NCBI GenBank assembly: GCA_050258555.1
Contig: JBLMZA010000031.1
Location: forward strand, 5,103 to 69,102
Length of the DNA stretch: 64,000 nucleotides
From: CAISDA01 sp050258555
GTDB taxonomy: Bacteria > Bacteroidota > Ignavibacteria > UBA10030 > UBA8401
Reading direction: 5' to 3'
The position numbers were made by a program, and so were the translations under genes. Positions 9,049 to 16,688 of this stretch are shown here, in pieces (the first letter of the stretch is position 1; each line of letters begins with the position of its first letter). Below the pieces are notes generated by a model. It was not told where the DNA came from. It saw only the letters and a program-made list of their open reading frames with translations, and ran no database searches.

Positions 9049-9101
9049 GGGCGAAGCAACCCACATCCACGCTGGCGCGTGGATCATTTCCGGCTTCGCC
9101 C
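9049..9101 (+). ncRNA. Nested hairpin between L,D-transpeptidase and pyk
   Basis: Two perfect stems are nested: GGGCGAAGC (9049-9057) pairs with GCTTCGCCC (9093-9101), and inside it ATCCACGC (9065-9072) pairs with GCGTGGAT (9077-9084) around a TGGC loop. There is no U-tract, so it is a poor intrinsic terminator. It ends 23 bp before the pyk start, so it is either the 3' end of the upstream message or a regulatory leader of pyk. Confidence 0.55.
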
Positions 9102-9124
9102 CACATATGAATTGAAAGGAATGC

Positions 9125-10561
9125 ATGAGCCGTCAAAATACGAAAACGAAAATTGTCTGCACGATGGGACCCGCCACGGCGTCCGTCGAAACGATCGAGA
9201 AGATGATACGCGCCGGCATGAATGTCGCCCGGCTGAATTTCTCGCACGGCACGCACGAAGAGCATCTGGCGATGATGCAGCGCGTGCGCGAAGCCTCCGC
9301 CAATCTCGGCGAGCCGGTGGGCATCCTCCAGGATCTTCAGGGGCCGAAAATCAGGACGGGGGTGCTTTCTTCCCCCGTCGTACTCAAGGAAGGCGCGCGC
9401 TTCACGATCACGATCAATGATGTGGTCGGCACGGCCGAACACGTCTCGACCACATACAAACATCTGCCGCTCGATGTGAAGCCGGGCGACACGATCCTGA
9501 TGGACGACGGACTGCTCCAGCTGAAGGCGCTCGAAGTCACCGACACCGATGTGATCACCGAAGTCGTCAACGGCGGCATCCTCAAGAGCAACAAGGGCAT
9601 CAATCTTCCGGGCGTTGCCGTGAGCTCGCCCTCGCTCACGGAGAAGGATGCGAACGATCTGCTCTTCGGCATTGCCAACGAGATCGATTACGTCGCCCTG
9701 TCGTTCGTGCGCACGGCCGATGATATCCGCTATCTGCGCACGTTCATCCGCTCGCAGATCGGCTCGAAGCGCCTGCCGATTGTGGCCAAGATCGAAAAAG
9801 CCGAGGCACTCGCCGACATCGATGCGATCATCGCGGAAACCGACGCCCTGATGGTGGCACGAGGCGATCTCGGAGTGGAATGCCCGGCAGAGACCGTGCC
9901 GATGTCGCAGAAGATGATCTGCCGCAAGGCCAATGCGGCCGGCAAGCCCGTCGTGATCGCGACGCAGATGCTCGAGTCGATGATCGAAAATCCCCGGCCC
10001 ACGCGCGCCGAGGCCAACGATGTGGCCAATGCGGTGCTCGACGGCGCCGATGCGGTCATGCTCTCCGGTGAGACGTCTGTCGGCAAGCATGCAGTGGAAG
10101 TGGTGGAGACGATGAGCCGGATTATCAAGCAGGCCGAATCGGAGCTCGAGGACAAGCTGTATCTGGATGAGGCGGTCGATGTGAATGTGGCCGAAGCGGG
10201 GATGTTCCGCGCGCTCGGGCGCTCGGCGGCGATGCTGGCAAAGCATATCAATGCGGCCGCGATCGTCTGTCTGACGCATTCGGGCGACATGGTGAAGATC
10301 ATTTCGCGCTACCGGCCTTCGGCGCGGCTCATTGCCGTGACCGATCTCGAGCGCGTGCAGCGGCGGCTGAAGCTCGTCTGGGGCGTGCAGTCCATTCTCA
10401 TCAACGGCATCGGCGACACGGATGCGACGCTGGCGCGCATCCGCGAAGAGCTGCTCAATTCCGGTGCCGTTCAGCGCGGCGACTATGTCGTGATGACCGC
10501 CGGCATTCCGCTCTTGGCCCGCGGCTCGACGAACATGATCAAGGTGGAAAAGCTGCAGTAG
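9125..10561 (+). CDS. pyk: Pyruvate kinase
   Basis: Transfers phosphate from phosphoenolpyruvate to ADP in the last step of glycolysis; cytoplasmic tetramer in known cases. The 478-residue length is normal. The N-terminus R-Q-N-T-K-T-K-I-V-C-T-M-G-P-A and A-R-L-N-F-S-H-G form the first part of the barrel active site. The catalytic signature lies in I-V-A-K-I-E-K-A-E-A-L, followed by M-V-A-R-G-D-L-G-V-E. The C-terminal allosteric domain is complete. AAAGGA stands 6-11 bases before ATG 9125. A structured element precedes it (9049-9101). Confidence 0.96.
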   Translation: MSRQNTKTKIVCTMGPATASVETIEKMIRAGMNVARLNFSHGTHEEHLAMMQRVREASANLGEPVGILQDLQGPKIRTGVLSSPVVLKEGARFTITINDVVGTAEHVSTTYKHLPLDVKPGDTILMDDGLLQLKALEVTDTDVITEVVNGGILKSNKGINLPGVAVSSPSLTEKDANDLLFGIANEIDYVALSFVRTADDIRYLRTFIRSQIGSKRLPIVAKIEKAEALADIDAIIAETDALMVARGDLGVECPAETVPMSQKMICRKANAAGKPVVIATQMLESMIENPRPTRAEANDVANAVLDGADAVMLSGETSVGKHAVEVVETMSRIIKQAESELEDKLYLDEAVDVNVAEAGMFRALGRSAAMLAKHINAAAIVCLTHSGDMVKIISRYRPSARLIAVTDLERVQRRLKLVWGVQSILINGIGDTDATLARIREELLNSGAVQRGDYVVMTAGIPLLARGSTNMIKVEKLQ

Positions 10562-10573
10562 CGAGGCGGCGTG

Positions 10574-10729
10574 TCAGAGCGATGTATCGGAGATGTAATC
10601 GCACGTATCGTAGCGCACGTCGTAGGCCCGGCGTTCAAGATGGGCGGCGCGCTTCTTCAGCAGACAGGGAATGGAGATGACGCCTGCGATGATCGCAGAC
10701 CATTTGACGATGTTGAGCATTGCTTTCAT
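10574..10729 (-). CDS. Putative 51-residue membrane protein
   Basis: A short reading frame starts M-K-A-M-L-N-I-V-K-W-S-A-I-I-A-G, forming one hydrophobic helix (about residues 5-24, ending I-P-C-L-L), followed by a charged cytoplasmic tail K-K-R-A-A-H-L-E-R-R. It fills most of the gap between the convergent ends of pyk and glgP. A good Bacteroidota-type promoter (10777-10808) lies about 50 bp upstream on the same strand, after the glgP terminator. There is no clear Shine-Dalgarno. I do not recognise the family. It could instead be noncoding, but promoter, hydrophobic segment and position agree. Confidence 0.4.
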   Translation of the reverse strand: MKAMLNIVKWSAIIAGVISIPCLLKKRAAHLERRAYDVRYDTCDYISDTSL

Positions 10730-10776
10730 GGGTGGAGAGGTGAAAATGGGGAACGGGGTGTCAATTTTTGTTGCGA

Positions 10777-10808
10777 CAAAGATACAATTATTTCCCCCGC
10801 ACTGTCAA
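10777..10808 (-). promoter_or_regulatory. Bacteroidota-type promoter (TTG / TAnnTTTG)
   Basis: On the minus strand, TTGACA (10808-10803) is followed by TATCTTTG (10784-10777), which fits the TAnnTTTG -7 box known from Bacteroidota. The TTG triplet and the -7 box are 21 bp apart. It points at the 51-residue frame and starts just after the glgP terminator. Confidence 0.55.
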
Positions 10809-10813
10809 TAAAA

Positions 10814-10852
10814 AAAGCCCTTCGGCAGAGAAAATTTTTGCCGAAGGGCTTT
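10814..10852 (-). terminator. Intrinsic terminator of glgP
   Basis: AAAGCCCTTCGGC (10814-10826) and GCCGAAGGGCTTT (10840-10852) form a perfect 13-bp stem. Read on the minus strand it is followed by a run of T residues. It lies 50 bp after the glgP stop. The plus-strand side has only a short T run, so it may also help stop pyk transcripts. Confidence 0.88.
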
Positions 10853-10902
10853 CGTCGTTTCCGGGGCGCGCAGAAAAAGCGGAGTCGCCCTGTGTGTGTA
10901 TA

Positions 10903-13020
10903 TCAGAGATAATATTTCTTCACGTAATCCGAGACCATGCGGTGCGTGTTGTACTGCGGCACGAGCGTTGCAATCGCGCGGCGCATGCGCTTGATCCACT
11001 GCATGGGGATGTTCTTCGAGTTGCGCGTGTAGAATTCGGGGATGATCTTGTTTTTGATCACGTCGTAGAGGAACTGCGAATCCTGTTCGTCCTGCACCTG
11101 TTCCGACGCCGGCTGCTCGTCGCCGCCGATCGACCATCCGTTCGTGCCGTCGTAGGCTTCGCGCCACCATCCGTCCATGATGCTGCAGTTGAGTCCGCCG
11201 TGGATCGACACTTTCTGGCCGCTGGTGCCGCTGGCTTCAAGCGGGCGGCGCGGATTATTGAGCCACACATCGGCGCCCGAGATCAGGTGGCGCGCCACGT
11301 TGATGTCGTAGTTCTCGAGGAAGATCACCTTGCCGAAGAGCTGCGGATGCTTCGTCAGATCGACGATGCGCTGGATGTACTTCTTTCCCTCGTCGTCGCG
11401 CGGATGCGCCTTGCCGGCGAAGATGAGCTGTATCGGATGTTTCGCATCGTTGAAGAGCTCGAGCGTCCGCTCGAAATGCGTGAACAGCAGCGGAGCGCGC
11501 TTGTACGTGGCGAAGCGCCGGGCGAAGCCGATCGTGAGCACATCGGGATTGAGGATCGTCTCGAAGGCGGCGAGTCCGTTGCCGTAGCGCATGTGCTGCT
11601 GCTTCATCGTGAAGCGCGCGAATTCGATCAATTGCCGGCGCAACTGGTAGCGCAGTGCCCAGAACTCCTCGTCCGTGATCGTGCGGCCGCTCACCACATT
11701 CTTCCACACGGCGGGGGAAAGGAACTTCTCGTCCCAGTCCGCTCCGAGCTTCTCGCTCCAGAACCTGTCTGTGACGGGATTCGCCCATCCTTTGATATGC
11801 ACGCCGTTGGTGATCGCGCCGATTGGCACTTTTTCCACGGCCGTATGCGGATAGAGCGTCTTCCACATTTCCCGGCTCACATGCCCGTGCAGCTCGCTCA
11901 CGCCGTTGGCCGAGCGCGACATCTTGAGCGCGAGCACCGTCATGCAGAACGACTCGTGCGCGTCGCCGGGATTGATGCGTCCGAATGCCATGAGCTGATC
12001 GATGGACATTTTGAGCTCGCTCACCTTCTGACCGAATGCGTACTCGATCAGGTCGCGGTTGAATCGGTCATGACCGGCGGGCACGGGCGTATGCGTCGTA
12101 AAGGCGCAGCGCTTCGTGACGGAGACGACGCCTTCATCCGCCGTATGGCCCTCGGCGATCTGCTCGCGCAGAAGCTCGATGGTGAGGAAGGCCGAATGTC
12201 CTTCATTCATGTGGAAGAGCGAGGGCGTGATGCCCAAGGCGCGCAGCATGCGCACGCCGCCGATGCCGAGCACGATCTCCTGTGAGATGCGCGTGGTCGA
12301 GTCGCCGCCGTAGACGTGCGCGGTGATGTCGCGGAAGCGCTCTTCGTTCTGGGGGAGATTCGTATCGAGCATATAGAGCGTCGAGCGTCCGACCATGAGC
12401 TTCCAGGCCGCGACCTTCACGATGCTGAAGCCGATCTGCACGCTGATCATGACCGGAACGCCGTGTTCGTCGCAGACCTGCTCGATGGGCAGCTTGTGCG
12501 TATCGGCCGCGATGTACTGCTCCTGCTGCCAGCCCTCGACGCCGATGCGCTGCTCGAAATATCCCTGGCGGTAGAAGAGCGTGATGCCGATGAAGGGCAC
12601 GCCGAGGTCCGAGGCGGACTTCGTATGGTCTCCGGCGAGGATGCCGAGGCCGCCCGAATACGTGCGGAGGCTTTCATGGAATCCGAATTCGGCGCTGAAA
12701 TACGCCACGGGATTTTTCAGCTTCTTCGCATGCGCGGCCGTCCAGGTCTTGGTCTGCTTCATGTATGCGTTGAACGCCTTGATCACTTTTTGAACGCGCA
12801 TGCAATAATCCTTGTTGGCCAACCGGGCGAGGATTTCCTGTTCGGAGATCTCGGCCAGGAGCGCGGACGGATTATGGTGCGAGGTTTCCCACAACCGGGG
12901 GGCGAGTTCCTGAAAGACCTGCTGTGCTTCAAAATTCCAGCTCCACCACAAATTGCGCGAGACACGGCGCAGGCCCGTGAGGAGATCGTGCGCGTCGACG
13001 GTTTGTTTTTTAGTAGGCAT
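10903..13020 (-). CDS. glgP: Alpha-glucan (glycogen) phosphorylase
   Basis: Releases glucose 1-phosphate from glycogen or maltodextrin. The 705-residue protein belongs to the shorter, non-classical phosphorylase branch (TIGR02094-like) rather than the 800+ residue muscle type. N-terminal R-V-S-R-N-L-W-W-S-W-N is the DUF3417-like start of that branch. The pyridoxal phosphate lysine is in E-A-S-G-T-S-G-Q-K, preceded by A-D-V-W-L-N-N-P-R-R-P. ATG 13020 (M-P-T-K-K-Q-T-V) is chosen because GGGA precedes it and the family similarity begins there; the upstream extension to 13104 is unlike the family. It is the last of three co-directional genes, after add and sixA. Confidence 0.92.
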   Translation of the reverse strand: MPTKKQTVDAHDLLTGLRRVSRNLWWSWNFEAQQVFQELAPRLWETSHHNPSALLAEISEQEILARLANKDYCMRVQKVIKAFNAYMKQTKTWTAAHAKKLKNPVAYFSAEFGFHESLRTYSGGLGILAGDHTKSASDLGVPFIGITLFYRQGYFEQRIGVEGWQQEQYIAADTHKLPIEQVCDEHGVPVMISVQIGFSIVKVAAWKLMVGRSTLYMLDTNLPQNEERFRDITAHVYGGDSTTRISQEIVLGIGGVRMLRALGITPSLFHMNEGHSAFLTIELLREQIAEGHTADEGVVSVTKRCAFTTHTPVPAGHDRFNRDLIEYAFGQKVSELKMSIDQLMAFGRINPGDAHESFCMTVLALKMSRSANGVSELHGHVSREMWKTLYPHTAVEKVPIGAITNGVHIKGWANPVTDRFWSEKLGADWDEKFLSPAVWKNVVSGRTITDEEFWALRYQLRRQLIEFARFTMKQQHMRYGNGLAAFETILNPDVLTIGFARRFATYKRAPLLFTHFERTLELFNDAKHPIQLIFAGKAHPRDDEGKKYIQRIVDLTKHPQLFGKVIFLENYDINVARHLISGADVWLNNPRRPLEASGTSGQKVSIHGGLNCSIMDGWWREAYDGTNGWSIGGDEQPASEQVQDEQDSQFLYDVIKNKIIPEFYTRNSKNIPMQWIKRMRRAIATLVPQYNTHRMVSDYVKKYYL

Positions 13021-13164
13021 ACATTTCCCAATTGTGAAGAGTTCGGTAGTGATCGAAAAACAGATAGCATTAAGAACGGAAAAAAAACGAAAAAATTCCA
13101 GCAAAAAATGGAAGGGGTTCCACGCCGTCGACTGGTGAAGCGGGAACTAAAAAAAAGGGGGTTT

Positions 13165-13659
13165 TCAGGTTCCCGGCGCGAGACGGGCCATCTGCTCGGC
13201 GTTCATGAGCCAGTCGAGCCGGCCGGCGCCGCGCTCGATCACAGGGCCGACCGAGACGCAGGCAACCGTGGCGGGACGAAAGAGGATGCGGGCATCGGAT
13301 TGGCCGCTGACAAGCGTCGAGACGCAGGTGCTCAGAAACGGCTCATGTCCGACGAGCAGCACATTGCTGTCGTTTGTGCAGTGCTTCAGCTCGGCAAAGA
13401 GATTGCGCGGATCGGCGCCCGGCGTCAGATGCTCGCACGGCTCGATGGGCGCCGTGCCGAGATGACTTCGGATGATCGATGCCGTCTGCTGCGCGCGGAT
13501 GATGGGGCTGGCAAAAATCGAATGCGCGCGCCCGACGAGCAGTTTCAGCGCGCGCCCTACGCCGTCGGCTTCCGCTTTGCCGTGCATGGTGAGCGTGCGT
13601 TCGAAATCGCTTGGCGCGACCGTGCCGGCTTCGCCGTGTCGGATAAAATAGAGGACCAT
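13165..13659 (-). CDS. sixA: SixA-type histidine phosphatase
   Basis: A 164-residue histidine phosphatase. The nucleophile motif R7-H8-G9 is at the N-terminus (L-Y-F-I-R-H-G-E) and the second catalytic histidine is in L-L-V-G-H-E-P-F-L. SixA removes phosphate from histidine-phosphorylated domains of signalling or phosphotransfer proteins in other bacteria. AAAGGA precedes the ATG. The gene starts 8 bp after the adenosine deaminase stop, so the two are co-transcribed. The natural substrate here is unknown. Confidence 0.88.
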   Translation of the reverse strand: MVLYFIRHGEAGTVAPSDFERTLTMHGKAEADGVGRALKLLVGRAHSIFASPIIRAQQTASIIRSHLGTAPIEPCEHLTPGADPRNLFAELKHCTNDSNVLLVGHEPFLSTCVSTLVSGQSDARILFRPATVACVSVGPVIERGAGRLDWLMNAEQMARLAPGT

Positions 13660-13667
13660 GGTATCCT

Positions 13668-14741
13668 TTACGGCCTGATCGCCGCGAATCCAGGCTTGAT
13701 CACGTCATAAATGAGCCGGATGCGGTCGCGATAGGGAATGAATGCGCTTTTCATCGCGTTGATGGACAATTTTTCGAGATCGTCGAAGCGCAGGCCGAAT
13801 TTCTGATTGGCGACTTCATACTCATCGGTGAGCGTGATGCCGCTCATCAGCCGGTCATCGGTGTTGAGCGTCACGCGGAACTTATACTTATAGAGAATCC
13901 CGAACGGATGTTCCTCCACCGTGCGCACCGCGCCCGTATGGACGTTGCTGGTGAGACAGATTTCAAGCGGGATGCGCTTGTCGAGCACATACTGCGCCAG
14001 CGTGCCCATGCTGAGCACTTCGCCGTCCTTGATGCGCATGTCTTCGATCAGACGCGTGCCGTGGCCGATGCGGTGCGCGCCGCACCATTGAATGGCCTGC
14101 CAGATCGATTCCTTGCCGAAGGCTTCGCCGGCATGAATCGTAATGTTGAAATTTTCGCGCTGTATGTAATGGAATGCGTCGACGTGCTTCTTCGGGGGAT
14201 ATCCGCCTTCTTCGCCCGCAAGATCGAAGGCCACCACGCCGAAGTTCCTAAATTCGACGGCCAGTTCCGCCACTTCCTGCGACACCGAGGGCTCCATGTG
14301 CCGCATCGCGCAGAGGATGATGCCGTAATGAATGCCGAACTCCTTCTTGCCGCGCTCGAGTCCGCGCAGCACCGCGCGCACGACCTTGTGCTGGGGAAGG
14401 CCCTTCAGCGTGTGGAAGACCGGCGCGAAGCGCGTCTCGACATACACGACGCCGTCCTTTTTCATGTCCTCCATCATTTCATAGGCCACGCGTTCCAATG
14501 CGTCTTCCGTCTGCATCACGGCGCAGGTATGCTCGAAGCCCTCGAGAAACAGGGGAAGGCTTCCGCGCTGTGCGCCGCGCTGGAACCAGGCGCTCAACTC
14601 GGCAGCATCGGTCGTGGGAAGGTTCGTGTAGTTCTGCTCGCGTGCAAGGTCGATCACGGTCTGGGGACGGACGCCGCCGTCCAGGTGGTCGTGCAGCAGC
14701 ACTTTGGGCATTGCCTGAAGTATCTCGCGGGAGAGATCCAT
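13668..14741 (-). CDS. add: Adenosine deaminase
   Basis: Converts adenosine to inosine for purine salvage. The 357-residue TIM-barrel enzyme shows the zinc-binding H-D-H-L-D-G near residue 17, the F-D-L-A-G-E region, the catalytic H-A-G-E, the conserved R-I-G-H-G-T and the S-N-V-H ... N-T-D-D pair near the C-terminus. AGGGA lies 7 bp before the ATG. First gene of the add-sixA-glgP run. An adenine deaminase is the closest alternative, but the overall motifs fit adenosine deaminase. Confidence 0.92.
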   Translation of the reverse strand: MDLSREILQAMPKVLLHDHLDGGVRPQTVIDLAREQNYTNLPTTDAAELSAWFQRGAQRGSLPLFLEGFEHTCAVMQTEDALERVAYEMMEDMKKDGVVYVETRFAPVFHTLKGLPQHKVVRAVLRGLERGKKEFGIHYGIILCAMRHMEPSVSQEVAELAVEFRNFGVVAFDLAGEEGGYPPKKHVDAFHYIQRENFNITIHAGEAFGKESIWQAIQWCGAHRIGHGTRLIEDMRIKDGEVLSMGTLAQYVLDKRIPLEICLTSNVHTGAVRTVEEHPFGILYKYKFRVTLNTDDRLMSGITLTDEYEVANQKFGLRFDDLEKLSINAMKSAFIPYRDRIRLIYDVIKPGFAAIRP

Positions 14742-14839
14742 AAAAAATCCCTGTCAGTGTGTGTGCGGAAAAATTTTGTAACCACTAATGTAGCCAGTGA
14801 AACGATGATTTGCAACAAAAATCAACCCTGCCGGTCTTC

Positions 14840-14868
14840 TTGAAAAGAAACAGGAAATTTTGTATATA
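14840..14868 (+). promoter_or_regulatory. Promoter of the SulP gene
   Basis: TTGAAA (14840-14845) and TATATA (14863-14868) are spaced 17 bp. It implies a leader of about 115 nt before the chosen SulP start at 14990, containing the interleaved stems at 14879-14909. Confidence 0.6.
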
Positions 14869-14878
14869 TGGAGTATCG

Positions 14879-14909
14879 ACGCAGGCCGAGAAACCGCCTG
14901 CGTTTCTCG
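14879..14909 (+). ncRNA. Interleaved stems (pseudoknot or switch) in SulP leader
   Basis: ACGCAGGC (14879-14886) pairs with GCCTGCGT (14896-14903). CGAGAAA (14887-14893), lying in that loop, pairs perfectly with TTTCTCG (14903-14909) directly after the stem. The two helices cross, so they form either an H-type pseudoknot or two mutually exclusive hairpins. Helix one followed by a U-rich stretch would also resemble an attenuator. I cannot match it to a named riboswitch class. Confidence 0.5.
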
Positions 14910-14989
14910 TTTCACGCATTCCGCATGCATCATCCCGGATGTCCGTGTTTGTTATCCACTCAGACTATTACCTTTCAGATACATATCAT

Positions 14990-16681
14990 ATGGACGCATC
15001 AGCTCATAAACGCCTGGAGCCGAAACTGTTCACGGTTCTCCGGAGCGGGTATACCCGCAAATTGTTTTTCGCCGATCTCAGCGCCGGCCTCATCGTCGGC
15101 ATCGTGGCGCTGCCTCTTGCGATCGCGTTCGCGATCGCTTCCGGCGTCAAGCCCGAACAGGGACTGTATACCGCCATCATCGCAGGCTTCATTGTTGCCG
15201 TCATGGGCGGCACACGCGTGCAGATCTCGGGTCCCACCGGCGCCTTCATCGTCATCATCTATGGCATCGTCCAGCGGTACGGCTTCGACGGCCTTGCCAC
15301 CGCCACGCTCATTGCCGGCGTGCTGCTGGTGATCATGGGATTGGCGCGCCTGGGCAATCTTCTGAAATTCATACCCTATCCGCTCACTGTCGGCTTCACG
15401 AGCGGCATCGCCCTCATCATCTTTTCGGGACAGGTCAAGGATTTTCTCGGTCTGCAGATTGCCAATGTCCCGGCCGATTTCATGGAGAAGTGGTATGTCT
15501 ATTTTCATTCCTTTTCGACCCTGAATTACTGGGCCCTGGGCATCGGGGTGCTCTCGCTGCTCATTGTGATGTTCACGCCGCGCTTTTCGGCGAAAGTGCC
15601 GGGTTCGCTGGCGGCCATCATCGTGGCCACCATGCTGGTGCAGTATTTCCAGCTGCCGGTGGAGACCATCGGCAGCCGTTTCGGATCCGTTCCCAACACG
15701 CTGCCTTTGCCGTCGATGCCGAAGATCTCCTGGAGCCTGGTGAGCCAGATGTTCTCGCCGGCGGTCACCATTGCGCTGCTGGCGGCGATTGAATCGCTGC
15801 TCTCGGCCGTCGTGGCCGACGGCATGATCGGTTCTCGCCACCGCTCGAACATGGAACTCATCGCTCTCGGCACGGCGAACTTCTTCACGCCGTTTTTCGG
15901 CGGCATTCCGGCCACGGGCGCCATCGCGCGCACGGCAACGAACATCAAGAACGGCGGCCGCACCCCCATTTCGGGCATCGTCCATTCGGTCGTGCTGCTG
16001 CTGATCATGCTGCTCTTCGGCCGCTGGGCGGCGCTCATTCCCATGCCGGCGCTCGCGGCGATCCTGATCGTCGTTGCCTACAATATGAGCGAATGGCATT
16101 CATTCGTGCGCATCTTCAGCACGCCGCGCTCCGATGTGCTCATCATGGTCATCACGTTCCTGCTGACAGTGCTCATCGATCTTACCGTGGCCATCGAAGT
16201 GGGCATTCTGCTTTCGGCGCTCTTCTTCCTGCAGCGCATGGCCGATGTGAGCCAGGCGCAGATCATCACGCGCGAAATTCAGAAGGAGAAAGAGGAGGAT
16301 GAAACCGCGTCGGCCGATACCGCCGCCGTCATTCCGCCCGGCGTGGAAGTCTTCGAAGTCTACGGATCGCTGTTCTTCGGAGCGGTCGATCAGTTCAAGG
16401 ACGCGCTCCGGCAGATGGAGAAGAAGACGAAGGTGCTCATCATCGACATGAAGACGCTGCTGGCCATCGACGCCACCGGTCTGCGTGCGCTCGAAGATAT
16501 CACGGCGCAGTCCGTGCGCGAGCATATGACAATCATCATTTCCGGCGTGCACAAACAGCCGCTCTTTGCCATGGAGCGTTCGGGCTTCCTTGCGAAGATC
16601 GGGGAAGACAACCTCTGCGGCGATCTTGACGAAGCGCTGGCCCGCGCGCAGACGCTCATCGATGCGAAGCGTTCCGTCTGA
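14990..16681 (+). CDS. SulP family anion transporter with STAS domain
   Basis: A 563-residue inner-membrane transporter. The conserved family start L-F-F-A-D-L-S-A-G-L-I-V-G-I-V-A-L-P and the A-S-G-V-K-P-E-Q-G-L-Y-T motif define SulP; about 12-14 hydrophobic segments follow, including F-G-G-I-P-A-T-G-A-I-A-R. A cytoplasmic STAS domain (about 445-555) ends it. SulP proteins carry sulfate, bicarbonate or other anions by symport; no neighbour reveals which. ATG 14990 was chosen because the family similarity begins a few residues after it. There is no Shine-Dalgarno, and ATG 14939 in the same frame is possible. Confidence 0.87.
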   Translation: MDASAHKRLEPKLFTVLRSGYTRKLFFADLSAGLIVGIVALPLAIAFAIASGVKPEQGLYTAIIAGFIVAVMGGTRVQISGPTGAFIVIIYGIVQRYGFDGLATATLIAGVLLVIMGLARLGNLLKFIPYPLTVGFTSGIALIIFSGQVKDFLGLQIANVPADFMEKWYVYFHSFSTLNYWALGIGVLSLLIVMFTPRFSAKVPGSLAAIIVATMLVQYFQLPVETIGSRFGSVPNTLPLPSMPKISWSLVSQMFSPAVTIALLAAIESLLSAVVADGMIGSRHRSNMELIALGTANFFTPFFGGIPATGAIARTATNIKNGGRTPISGIVHSVVLLLIMLLFGRWAALIPMPALAAILIVVAYNMSEWHSFVRIFSTPRSDVLIMVITFLLTVLIDLTVAIEVGILLSALFFLQRMADVSQAQIITREIQKEKEEDETASADTAAVIPPGVEVFEVYGSLFFGAVDQFKDALRQMEKKTKVLIIDMKTLLAIDATGLRALEDITAQSVREHMTIIISGVHKQPLFAMERSGFLAKIGEDNLCGDLDEALARAQTLIDAKRSV

Positions 16682-16688
16682 CGGCGGA

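Noticed and set aside
8921..10279. A 452-codon minus-strand frame opposite pyk
   Set aside because: Same reason: pyruvate kinase on the plus strand is certain, and the frame would run into the L,D-transpeptidase gene.
12316..13710. A 464-codon plus-strand frame across glgP and sixA
   Set aside because: Crosses two well-supported genes on the other strand and shows no family signature.
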